A DNA stretch of 64,000 bases from Pseudolabrys taiwanensis (GTDB taxonomy: Bacteria; Pseudomonadota; Alphaproteobacteria; Rhizobiales; Xanthobacteraceae): the NCBI RefSeq assembly GCF_003367395.1, contig NZ_CP031417.1, positions 3,534,001 through 3,598,000 of the forward strand, read 5' to 3'. Below, piece after piece: positions 56,188 through 63,863 of this stretch. The notes beneath the pieces are model-generated. The model had not been told where the DNA came from. It ran no database searches and saw only the letters and a program-made list of their open reading frames with translations. Numbering within the stretch: position 1 is the first letter of the stretch; each line of letters begins with the position of its first letter. Both the position numbers and the translations under genes were made by a program.

Positions 56188-57291
56188 TTACCCCCACACC
56201 TCTTGGGCCAACTCGACGATCATGCGCAGCTTCGCCCACTGCTCCTCCTCGGCGAGCGCGTTGCCCTCCTCGGTCGAGGCGAAGCCGCACTGCGGCGACA
56301 GGCAGAGCTGGTCGAGCGACGTGAACTTGGCGGCCTCGTCGATGCGCCGCTTGATCTCGTCGCGGCTCTCGAGCTTGCCGGTCTTCGTCGTAACGAGGCC
56401 GAGCACCACCGTCTTATCCTTCGGCAGCAGCTTGAGCGGATCGAACGAGCCGGCGCGCGGCGAATCGTACTCCATGAAGAAGCCGTGCACCTTGATCTTA
56501 TTGAACAGGATCTCCTGCACGGCCTCGTAGCCGCCGGCGCCCATATACGTCGACTTGTAGTTGCCGCGGCACATATGCATGGTGATGGTCATGTCGGCGG
56601 GAATGTCCGACATGGCGACATTGATGAGATCGGCGTAGAGCTCGCCAAGCTTCTCCGGATCATCGCCGCGATCGCGCATCTGCTGGCGGTACTTCTCGTC
56701 GCAAAGCATGGCGATGAATACTTCATCGAGCTGCAAATAGCGGCAACCGGCATTGGCGAAATCGCGCACCGCCTTTTTGTATGCGAGGCCCAGATCCTCG
56801 AACATCTTGTCGAGCTGCGGATAGACCCCCTTGTCGACCGGCGTCAGGATCGGCCGGCCCCACAGTGCCGACGGCGCGGGAATGGTGATCTTCGGCGTCT
56901 GCCTGGTGTGCGCGGCAACGAACTTGAAATGCTCGATCATCGGATGATGCGCCGAGCCGATCTTGCCGGTGACCTTGGTGCCCTCGTTGCGCGTGTTGAC
57001 CGCGGCAAACGCAACGCCACTGTCCATCACATGCTTGTCGATGCCGTCGAGCCCCCACAGAAAGTCGAGATGCCACCATGAGCGGCGAAACTCGCCGTCG
57101 GTGATCGACTTGAGGCCGACCTCTTCCTGCTTCTTGATGACACGCTCGATCTCGCGGTCTTCCACCGCCTTCAGGGCGGCGGCGTCGATCTCACCCTTGG
57201 CTGCCTTGTCGCGCGCCTCCTTCAGCGCAGCGGGACGCAGCAGACTGCCGACATGATCGGCGCGAAAGGGCGGCTTGGTGCGTTGAGACAT
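56188..57291 (-). CDS. MetE C-terminal-like zinc methyl/alkyltransferase, paralogue 1
   Basis: A 367-residue protein of the cobalamin-independent methionine synthase II family, equal to the C-terminal catalytic half of MetE. The zinc ligands seen are His239, Cys241, Glu274 and Cys335 (MHMC, FFMEYD, LSPQCGFAST). PPFRADHVGSLLRPAALKEA at the start is shared with the two genes upstream. The N-terminal half of MetE is absent. Relatives activate a thiol for methyl or alkyl transfer, as in MetE or epoxyalkane:CoM transferase. Substrates unknown. Confidence 0.9.
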   Translation of the reverse strand: MSQRTKPPFRADHVGSLLRPAALKEARDKAAKGEIDAAALKAVEDREIERVIKKQEEVGLKSITDGEFRRSWWHLDFLWGLDGIDKHVMDSGVAFAAVNTRNEGTKVTGKIGSAHHPMIEHFKFVAAHTRQTPKITIPAPSALWGRPILTPVDKGVYPQLDKMFEDLGLAYKKAVRDFANAGCRYLQLDEVFIAMLCDEKYRQQMRDRGDDPEKLGELYADLINVAMSDIPADMTITMHMCRGNYKSTYMGAGGYEAVQEILFNKIKVHGFFMEYDSPRAGSFDPLKLLPKDKTVVLGLVTTKTGKLESRDEIKRRIDEAAKFTSLDQLCLSPQCGFASTEEGNALAEEEQWAKLRMIVELAQEVWG

Positions 57292-57316
57292 GCTTGTTTC
57301 TCTCCCTTTTTCTTCC

Positions 57317-57446
57317 TTATCCCTCCCCGGAAAGGGGAGGGTGGACGCGAGCGCTAGCGAGCGGACGGGTGGGGTGTCGCTCGATAATGGCCCCCACCCG
57401 GCGAGCTTCGCTCGCCACCCTCCCCCGCAAGCGGGGGAGGGATAAG
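57317..57446. repeat. Palindromic intergenic repeat (TTATCCCTCCCC...GGGGAGGGATAA)
   Basis: TTATCCCTCCCC at one end and GGGGGAGGGATAA at the other are inverted. Inner stems are CCCTCCCC/GGGGAGGG, GCGAGC/GCTCGC and CTCCCCC/GGGGGAG, so several hairpins are possible. Between MetE-like paralogues 1 and 2. Confidence 0.85.
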
Positions 57447-57450
57447 AGAG

Positions 57451-58554
57451 CTACCTTCCCCACACCTCTTCCGCCAACTCGACGATCATCCGCAGCTTGG
57501 CCCATTGCTCTTCCTCGGCGAGCACATTGCCCTCTTCGGTCGAGGCAAAGCCGCATTGCGGCGAGAGACACAGCTGCTCCAGCGGCACGAATTTCGTCGC
57601 CTCGTCGATGCGGCGTTTGATGTCATCCTTGGACTCGAGCTTGCCGCTCTTCGAGGTCACGAGACCCAGCACCACCTGCTTGTTGCCCTTGAGATGGCGG
57701 AGCGGCTCGAAACCACCCGCGCGGTCGGTATCGAACTCGAGGAAGTAGCCGTCGATGTTGACCTTGCCGAGCAAGTGTTCGGCGACAAACTCGTAGCCGC
57801 CCGAGGCGATGAAGGTGGAGCGGAAGTTGCCACGGCAGGAATGCATGGTGACGGTCATGTCCGCCGGCTTGCCTTCCAGCGCCGCGTTGGTCACCTCCGC
57901 ATACTTGGCCGGTAGACTGTCGGGCTCGTCGCCGCGCTCACGCGAATGCGCGCGCTCCTTCGGATCGCAGATCATCGCCCAGGCGGTGTCGTCGAGCTGC
58001 AGATAGCGGCAACCGGCGTCGTAGAAGGCGCGGATCGCCTTTTTCCAGGTCGCAGCGACGTCGGCGAAGTACTGATCGAGATCGGGATAGACTTCTTTCG
58101 AGATCATCACCCGGCCCTGGCGGAAGTGGAATGTCGATGGCGCCGGGATCGTCATCTTCGGCACGGTCTTGCACACGCTCTTCAAAAACTTGAAGTGCTC
58201 GAGATGCGGGTGGCCGGCGAAGTCGACCTTGCGGTTGATCTTGACCGCCTCGCTCTTGGTTAGCACGCCGTGAAATTTGATCGGCGGCGCTTCGATGAAG
58301 TCGACGCCCTGCAGGCCGCGAAAGAAATCGAAGTGCCACCACGAGCGGCGGAACTCGCCGTCGGTGGCGAGCTTGAGGCCGATCTCCGCCTGCTTGGCGA
58401 CGATCTTCTCGATCTCGCGGTCTTCGATTTCCTTCAGCGCCGCCGCGTCGATCGCGCCTTGGGCGAATTTGGCGCGGGCTTCTTTCAGCGGCGCCGGGCG
58501 CAGCAGGCTGCCGACGTGATCGGCACGAAAGGGTGGCGTGGTCCGGGCGGACAT
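57451..58554 (-). CDS. MetE C-terminal-like zinc methyl/alkyltransferase, paralogue 2
   Basis: A 367-residue protein very similar to its neighbours. Zinc ligands His238, Cys240, Glu273 and Cys334 are all kept (MHSC, YFLEFD, LSPQCGFAST). It differs from paralogue 1 most at about residues 82-108 and 140-160, the part that should line the substrate pocket (QGVDFIEAPPIKFHGVLTK). Divergent pockets on a shared zinc core suggest different methyl or alkyl donors. Confidence 0.9.
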   Translation of the reverse strand: MSARTTPPFRADHVGSLLRPAPLKEARAKFAQGAIDAAALKEIEDREIEKIVAKQAEIGLKLATDGEFRRSWWHFDFFRGLQGVDFIEAPPIKFHGVLTKSEAVKINRKVDFAGHPHLEHFKFLKSVCKTVPKMTIPAPSTFHFRQGRVMISKEVYPDLDQYFADVAATWKKAIRAFYDAGCRYLQLDDTAWAMICDPKERAHSRERGDEPDSLPAKYAEVTNAALEGKPADMTVTMHSCRGNFRSTFIASGGYEFVAEHLLGKVNIDGYFLEFDTDRAGGFEPLRHLKGNKQVVLGLVTSKSGKLESKDDIKRRIDEATKFVPLEQLCLSPQCGFASTEEGNVLAEEEQWAKLRMIVELAEEVWGR

Positions 58555-58614
58555 GTGGTTTCGCTCCCTGCTCAGCGGCGCGCGGGTTAGCCCCGCTGCA
58601 CCTTATTCTCGGCA

Positions 58615-58710
58615 GTCATGCCCCGCGAAAGCGGGGCATCCAGTATTCGGAGCCTATCGGCTCAAATATCCAGAGGGAATACTGAATCGCCCGCTTTCGC
58701 GGGCGATGAC
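58615..58710. repeat. Palindromic intergenic repeat (CCCCGCGAAAGCGGGG type)
   Basis: GTCATGCCCCGCGAAAGCGGGGCATCCAGTATT is inverted as AATACTGAATCGCCCGCTTTCGCGGGCGATGAC (each over 20 bases; ends GTCATGCCCC and GCGATGAC). Central GGAGCCTATCGGCTC. It lies between MetE-like paralogues 2 and 3 and resembles 11009-11090. Confidence 0.85.
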
Positions 58711-58726
58711 AGCATCGGCAATGAGG

Positions 58727-59839
58727 TTACTTCCCCCACACTTCCTTGGACAGGTCGACCACCATCTTGAGCTTGGCCCACTGTTCGTCCTCGGCCAGCA
58801 CGTTGCCTTCCTCGGTCGAAGCGAAGCCGCACTGCGGCGACAAAGCGAGCTGATCGAGCGCGACGAACTTGGTCGCCTCCTCGATGCGCTTCTTCACGTC
58901 GTCCTTCTTCTCCAGCGTGCCGCTCTTGGAGGTGATCAGGCCGAGCACCACGACCTTGTTGCCCTTCGGCAGGAAGCGCAACGGCTCGAAACCGCCGGCG
59001 CGATCGGTGTCGTATTCGAGGAAGTAGCCGTCGTAGTTGCACTTCTCGAGCAGACTTTGCGCCACCGGCTCATAGCCGCCGGACGAGATGAAGGTCGAAC
59101 GGAAGTTGCCGCGGCAGACATGGGTCGTGATGACCATGTCGGCGGGTTTGGCTTCCAGCGCCTTGTTGATGCACTTGGTGTAGGTGTCCTGCAGGTGATC
59201 GACGTCGAGGCCACGCTCGCGCGCCTTCTTCAGCTCTTCCTGCGAGCAGAGATAGGCCCAGGCGGTGTCGTCGAACTGCAGATAGCGGCAGCCGGCGTCG
59301 TAGAACGCCTTGATCGCCTTCTGATAGGCGATGGCGAGGTCGTCGAAGATGGCGTCGCGGTTCGGATAGGCGCTCGCGGCGACCGAACCAGGCTCGAGAC
59401 GGAAGTGCATGACCGTCGGCGACGGAATGCACATCTTCGGCGTCTTCGTGGCGTGCGCCTTGACGAACTTGAAGTGCTCGATCATCGGGTGATTGGCGGC
59501 GAAGCCGATCTTGCCCGTGACCTTCAGCACCTTCATCTTGGTCTGCATGCCCTGGAACTGGATGCCGTGGTCGGACAGCTCCACGTCCACGCCGTCGAGC
59601 ATGCCGTAGAAATCGTAATGCCAGAACGAGCGGCGGAATTCACCGTCGGTGATCGCCTCGAGACCGATCTCTTCCTGCTTCTTGATGATCTTCTCGATCT
59701 CGCGATCTTCGACTTCCTTGAGCTGGGCGTCGTTGATCTCACCCTTCTCGTGCTTGGCGCGCGCTTCCTTGACGGGCGCGGTGCGCAGAATGCTGCCGAC
59801 ATGATCCGCCCGGAACGGCGGCTTGGTGCGTTGAGCCAT
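58727..59839 (-). CDS. MetE C-terminal-like zinc methyl/alkyltransferase, paralogue 3
   Basis: A 370-residue protein with zinc ligands His240, Cys242, Glu275 and Cys337 (THVC, YFLEYD, LSPQCGFAST). It is the first of the three in the direction of transcription and follows the MTHFR-like gene by 42 bp without a repeat, so these two are surely cotranscribed. MetE-type enzymes take methyl from methyltetrahydrofolate; the MTHFR next door makes a folate link plausible here. Confidence 0.92.
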   Translation of the reverse strand: MAQRTKPPFRADHVGSILRTAPVKEARAKHEKGEINDAQLKEVEDREIEKIIKKQEEIGLEAITDGEFRRSFWHYDFYGMLDGVDVELSDHGIQFQGMQTKMKVLKVTGKIGFAANHPMIEHFKFVKAHATKTPKMCIPSPTVMHFRLEPGSVAASAYPNRDAIFDDLAIAYQKAIKAFYDAGCRYLQFDDTAWAYLCSQEELKKARERGLDVDHLQDTYTKCINKALEAKPADMVITTHVCRGNFRSTFISSGGYEPVAQSLLEKCNYDGYFLEYDTDRAGGFEPLRFLPKGNKVVVLGLITSKSGTLEKKDDVKKRIEEATKFVALDQLALSPQCGFASTEEGNVLAEDEQWAKLKMVVDLSKEVWGK

Positions 59840-59881
59840 AATTTCCTCCGCGAAATACCCCGGCCGCGGACGCGGCGGGCC

Positions 59882-60748
59882 TTAAGATGGGTGAGCCATA
59901 GCACGGGTTTCACCGTGCGTCCTGCGCGCCACTTCGCATGCATAGCGCGCGGTTTCAACTACGCCGCCGAAGGAAAAATAATGCGGGGCGATGTCGCCGA
60001 GACCTGACGCCACGGCGAGCGTGTCGACGATGCGATCCGGGCCGACATTGCCGATGAGGCCCGTCGCCGCGCCCGACACGAGACCGCGCAGCGAGGCGCC
60101 GACTCCGCAGCGCTTGGCGTAACGGAAGAGCGCCGGCACGCTGGTCGGCCCGGCCATGCCGACTTTCACCGGCAGCCTGATGCCACTCGCTCGCAATTGC
60201 TGCAGCCATGCCAGGATGCGCTCCGGCGAGAACGAGAATTGACTGACAAGGTGAACGGACAGGCCCTGCGCCACCGCCACCGCGATCTTGGCGTCGAGCG
60301 CCGCTTCGAGCCGCCCCGGCGAAATGCGCGGATGGCCCTCGGGATAAGCGCCGATCCCGACGGTTTCGATACCGGCCTCGCGCAGGCGGCCCTTCTGCAA
60401 CACCGCGAGCGCGTCCTGATAAGGTCCGGCGCTGTCGACGTCGCCGCCGATCACCAATAGCCGGCGCACATCGGCCTCACCGCGCAGGCCGCCGATGAGC
60501 TCCTTGAGATGCTGTTCGTTCGGCAGCCGGCGCGCGGCAATATGGATGACCGGCTCGAGGCCGGCTTTGCGCAGATTAGCCGCGCCCTGGATGATTTCGG
60601 CAAGTCCGACGGTCGGCACCGCGGTGAAATAGACCTCGGTGCCGGCCGGCAGGATCGCGGCCAAAGCCGCGACCTCGTTTGCATCCGGCCGCGTCGCTTC
60701 GATCGAGAAGCGGCGCCCGAAATCCATGGTTGGCGCGGGCGCGGTCAT
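59882..60748 (-). CDS. Methylenetetrahydrofolate reductase-like protein
   Basis: About 288 residues from ATG 60748; ATG 60802 overlaps the upstream gene and is also possible. It is a divergent MTHFR: the motif equal to SFEFFPP of MetF reads FSIEATRP and keeps the active-site Glu, and VIGGDVDSAGPY keeps the Asp near the FAD. GPTSVPALFRYAKRCGVGAS and later strands fit the family barrel. In the cell it would interconvert methylene- and methyl-tetrahydrofolate, and here could run in the oxidising direction. Confidence 0.85.
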   Translation of the reverse strand: MTAPAPTMDFGRRFSIEATRPDANEVAALAAILPAGTEVYFTAVPTVGLAEIIQGAANLRKAGLEPVIHIAARRLPNEQHLKELIGGLRGEADVRRLLVIGGDVDSAGPYQDALAVLQKGRLREAGIETVGIGAYPEGHPRISPGRLEAALDAKIAVAVAQGLSVHLVSQFSFSPERILAWLQQLRASGIRLPVKVGMAGPTSVPALFRYAKRCGVGASLRGLVSGAATGLIGNVGPDRIVDTLAVASGLGDIAPHYFSFGGVVETARYACEVARRTHGETRAMAHPS

Positions 60749-60764
60749 CGGCGCGGACCGCCGT

Positions 60765-62207
60765 TTAATCGCGGCGGCGGGAAATGACGAAAGATTCGTC
60801 ATAGAACCACAGGCCTCCGTGCTGCTGCAGCACGTCGCGTGTGGCGTCGATATAGCGGCGGTCGGCGTTCACATCGGACAGCCGGTCGTCCTCCACCTGC
60901 GCCACGTAGATCGCCGCGTTCCAGGCGGCGAGCAACGTCGAGGTGCCGATCGACGAGGAAATCTCCGACGGCAGCGTGTGCATTTCGTAGCGGAATAGCG
61001 CGCGCTGGTCGGAATAGGCGTTGAAGTTCAGATCGCGCCCGCCCGCGCCGAGTTCGTGCTTCACCGCTTTCAAGAGGTCGTAGCGGTTGTGCATGAACGG
61101 ATTATCCTCCGGCCAAACCTTGTGGATCACCTCCATGCCCGGATCGTTGCCGTAGGATTGGATGGTGATCATGCGGCCGCCCGGGCCGAGTGCGCGGGCA
61201 AGCGGCGCCAAGACGCGCTTGGCCTTGAACTCGAGCGAGGCACGCGCGCGATAAGGCTGCGAGGCGATGACGAGATCGTAGTCGGCATTCGTGCCGCCGG
61301 GCTTCGGGATGACCTGGTCGAGCAGGAATTTGTGGTCGTTGCGATAGAGCACCAGAATGACCGGTCGCTCATAGACCGGGTTGCCGCTCTTCGCCGACAC
61401 GCGCGCCTTCCAGCTTTCCGCCAGGAACGGCTCGAGATCGGTGATCTGCTTCTCGAAGGAATGGGCGGTGTTGCCGTCCATCGCCACTTCCTTCCAGATC
61501 AGACTGGTGGCGGCGCTGAGCGACTTGGTCGCCAGCCACGGCGCCTCGGCATAAGCGAGGTTGGTGAGCACGACGACGCTGGCCGGATGCTCGACGAAAC
61601 GGTCGGGCAGCTTCTGCAACGTCAGGCGCACGTCCTCGAGGCTGATCTCCTTGCCGACGATGTAGAACGGCATGGTCGGGAAGCGGTCGTGCATCGAGCG
61701 CATCACGCGCGCGAGCACCGTGCCGTCGCCGACGCCGGCATCGAACAGGCGCACCGCCGGCGGATGCGGATGGATGTTGGCGAGTTCCTGGCTGACGCGG
61801 TTCGCGACTTCCCACTTCTCGCTGCAAGTGTTCACGAACAGCAGATATTTCTGCCGGTTATCGAAGAAGCGGAAATTCCGCTGCGGATCGTCGCTGGCCT
61901 GGCCTTCCGCGACCGGCGGCGCCGGCGGTGTGATCTGTGGCAGCGCCGAGGTGTGGCTGGGCGTACCCGGCGTCGCGCCGGACGTACTTGAAGGATCGAA
62001 CAGTACGCGCCGGCGGCCCGGCGCATCTTCGGCGCTGGTTGTCATGAATGCCCTGATGCGTTCGAGCGTGTCGGTCGTGATACGGCCGCCATTGCGGAGG
62101 CGGCTGGCGAGTTTTCCGTCATTGACGGCACGGCGGCCGAAGGTGGATTCGGCGAGCCCGCGCAGGCGGCAGAAATCGGTGATTTCCTGAAGGATTTGCT
62201 CGTTCAT
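60765..62207 (-). CDS. Methyltransferase-fold protein with N-terminal HTH-like domain
   Basis: A 480-residue protein; ATG 62207 has AAGGA eight bases upstream. Residues 1-55 (CRLRGLAESTFGRRAVNDGK, then LASRLRNGGRITTDTLERI) look like a small helix-turn-helix. A Pro/Ser/Thr linker (~60-110) follows. The rest has a class I SAM motif (VRLFDAGVGDGTVLARVM) and later DYDLVIASQPY, similar to NPPY-like motifs. Function unknown: it may be a methyltransferase or a SAM-sensing regulator. It heads the MTHFR/MetE-like operon. Confidence 0.75.
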   Translation of the reverse strand: MNEQILQEITDFCRLRGLAESTFGRRAVNDGKLASRLRNGGRITTDTLERIRAFMTTSAEDAPGRRRVLFDPSSTSGATPGTPSHTSALPQITPPAPPVAEGQASDDPQRNFRFFDNRQKYLLFVNTCSEKWEVANRVSQELANIHPHPPAVRLFDAGVGDGTVLARVMRSMHDRFPTMPFYIVGKEISLEDVRLTLQKLPDRFVEHPASVVVLTNLAYAEAPWLATKSLSAATSLIWKEVAMDGNTAHSFEKQITDLEPFLAESWKARVSAKSGNPVYERPVILVLYRNDHKFLLDQVIPKPGGTNADYDLVIASQPYRARASLEFKAKRVLAPLARALGPGGRMITIQSYGNDPGMEVIHKVWPEDNPFMHNRYDLLKAVKHELGAGGRDLNFNAYSDQRALFRYEMHTLPSEISSSIGTSTLLAAWNAAIYVAQVEDDRLSDVNADRRYIDATRDVLQQHGGLWFYDESFVISRRRD

Positions 62208-62325
62208 AAGCACTGTCCTTGGCGCGTTTCCAAATCGGCTCTGACCGGCCGTTATGCGCTCAAGCGAAACAATTCAGCCCCCCGCCGTCAACCACAAAAC
62301 GTCGTAAAGAAAGTTGGGCAGCAAC

Positions 62326-62445
62326 AGTGGGCAACGCAGAATAGGCTTCAAACGTAATATTTTTGCTCGAAATCAGCCACTTCCCGCAATGCAAGACGCA
62401 AACATTAAATTTTGCAGTGGGCCAAGACCCACTCGAGTGGGCAAA
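62326..62445. promoter_or_regulatory. Repeated AGTGGGC motif and palindrome CCCACTCGAGTGGG
   Basis: AGTGGGCAA at 62326-62334, AGTGGGCCAA at 62416-62425 and AGTGGGCAAA at 62436-62445; the last two are 20 bp apart. CCCACTCGAGTGGG (62428-62441) is a perfect palindrome that contains the same word in both directions. This 299-bp gap upstream of the HTH-like gene is AT-rich for the region and otherwise holds the pca terminator. It may be a regulator-binding region for the operon. Confidence 0.4.
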
Positions 62446-62451
62446 AGAAAA

Positions 62452-62478
62452 GGGGCGGAGCGCCGTACGCTCCACCCC
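62452..62478 (-). terminator. Rho-independent terminator of the pca operon
   Basis: GGGGTGGAGCG (minus strand, 62478-62468) pairs with CGCTCCGCCCC (62462-62452) across TACGG, with one G-T... mismatch-type pair, and is followed on the minus strand by TTTTCTTTTG. It lies 35 bp after the pcaG stop, so the pca genes end here and the next operon starts afresh. Confidence 0.75.
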
Positions 62479-62512
62479 TGAAAATCAGCAATCATGCGTC
62501 CGGATCGACGCG

Positions 62513-63124
62513 CTAGACGTCGAAGAACACGGTCTCGTTATCGCCCTGGACGCGGATGTCAAAGCGATAGACGGTCGCGTCGCCCTGCGTCTGCTTCTTG
62601 GCGATGAGCGTGTCGCGGCGATCGGCCGGCACCAGTGCCAGGATCGGGTCGCTGCCGTTCGCGGCTTCGCCGGCAAAATACATGCGGGTGTAGACCTGCC
62701 GCAGCATGCCGCGCGAGTAGATGCAGAACACGATGTGCGGCGCCTGCGGCTTGCCGTTCGGCCCGGGCACCGAACCGGGCTTGATGGTCGAGAAGCCGAA
62801 CACGCCTTCCTTGTTGGTGGCGGAGCGACCGAAGCCCTTGAACTGCGTGTTCGGCCGGCGGCTGTCATAGGGGCTCGCGTAACGGCCTTGTGCGTCCGCC
62901 TGCCAGATCTCGATCATCGCGTCGTTGATCGGCTTGCCGTCGCCATCGACGATCTGGCCTTCGACGCGGATCTTCTCGCCGGTCGCGTCGGGCGTGATCA
63001 AATCGTCGCCGACGGTTTCCTTCCAGCTATAGGTGCCATCCGGATCCCAATGGGCGCGGCCCTTCGGCGTGAGGCCATAGGCAAAGAACGGACCGACGGT
63101 TTGCGAGGGAGTAATTTCCGACAT
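62513..63124 (-). CDS. pcaG: Protocatechuate 3,4-dioxygenase alpha subunit
   Basis: A 203-residue protein of intradiol dioxygenase fold. QTVGPFFAYGLTPKG at the start, MIEIWQADAQGRYASPYDSR and RMYFAGEAANGSDP match the alpha subunit. Iron binding is chiefly by the beta subunit. The enzyme cleaves protocatechuate to 3-carboxymuconate. Its ATG shares a base with the pcaH stop (TAATG), so the two are translationally coupled. Confidence 0.95.
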   Translation of the reverse strand: MSEITPSQTVGPFFAYGLTPKGRAHWDPDGTYSWKETVGDDLITPDATGEKIRVEGQIVDGDGKPINDAMIEIWQADAQGRYASPYDSRRPNTQFKGFGRSATNKEGVFGFSTIKPGSVPGPNGKPQAPHIVFCIYSRGMLRQVYTRMYFAGEAANGSDPILALVPADRRDTLIAKKQTQGDATVYRFDIRVQGDNETVFFDV

Positions 63125-63831
63125 TAGTGCTTGTCCGTATCGAGAGGGGTGGCTTCACGGCCGCGCAGGACGATGTCGAAGTGGAAGGCAAGCGCCCAGT
63201 CGGGAACGGTGTTTTCGAGGTCGAAGGTCGACACCATGCGCATGCGCGCCTTCTCGTCGGGGACCGAATTGAAGATCGGGTCGAACGGGAACAGGTAGTC
63301 GCCCGGGAAGTACATCTGCGTGACGAGACGCGACAAGAACGAGTGGCCGAACACCGAGAAGTGGATGTGGTTCGGCCGCCAGGCATTGTGATGGTTGCCC
63401 CACGGATAGGCGCCCGGCTTGATCGTGATGAACTTGTAGTAGCCGTTCTTGTCGGTGATTGTGCGGCCGGCACCGGTGAAATTCGGATCGAGCGGCGCCG
63501 GATGCTGGTCGACGATGTGCACGTAGCGGCCGCAGGCATTGGCCTGCCAGATCTCCACCAGCGTGTCCGGGATCGGGCGCTTGTCCTCGTCGAGCACGCG
63601 GCCGTGTACGATGATGCGCTCGCCGAGCGGCTCGCCCTTGGCCTGCTTGGTCAGATCGTTGTCGCCTTCCTGGATCGCATCGTGGCCGTAAACCGGTCCG
63701 GTGAGCTCGGACAACGTGTGCGGCACAATGATCAGCGGCTTCGAGGGAGAGCGCTTGACCGTGCTCTTGTATTCCGGGGTTAGATGTTTGGGATAAGCGT
63801 TCAGGCTTTCCCGCGGGTAGATGAGCGACAT
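63124..63831 (-). CDS. pcaH: Protocatechuate 3,4-dioxygenase beta subunit
   Basis: A 235-residue catalytic subunit. The Fe(III) ligands are two Tyr and two His: Tyr in GRYVHIVDQHP, Tyr in KPGAYPWGNHHN and the His pair in RPNHIHFSVFG. TVKRSPSKPLIIVPHTLSELTGP-type N-terminal sequence (start of mature beta) is seen. AAGGA lies nine bases before the ATG. It lies downstream of pcaF on the same strand. Confidence 0.96.
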   Translation of the reverse strand: MSLIYPRESLNAYPKHLTPEYKSTVKRSPSKPLIIVPHTLSELTGPVYGHDAIQEGDNDLTKQAKGEPLGERIIVHGRVLDEDKRPIPDTLVEIWQANACGRYVHIVDQHPAPLDPNFTGAGRTITDKNGYYKFITIKPGAYPWGNHHNAWRPNHIHFSVFGHSFLSRLVTQMYFPGDYLFPFDPIFNSVPDEKARMRMVSTFDLENTVPDWALAFHFDIVLRGREATPLDTDKH

Positions 63832-63863
63832 TGTTGTTGTTCCTTAGTCCTTGGGCCCGTTCT

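Noticed and set aside
57317..57446. Repeated GC stems that might suggest a CRISPR array
   Set aside because: Repeats are inverted rather than regularly spaced direct repeats, with no constant spacer length and no cas genes.
62260..62475. A 71-codon frame on the minus strand upstream of the HTH-like gene
   Set aside because: It runs through the terminator and the repeated motif region, lacks a binding site, and has no recognisable content.
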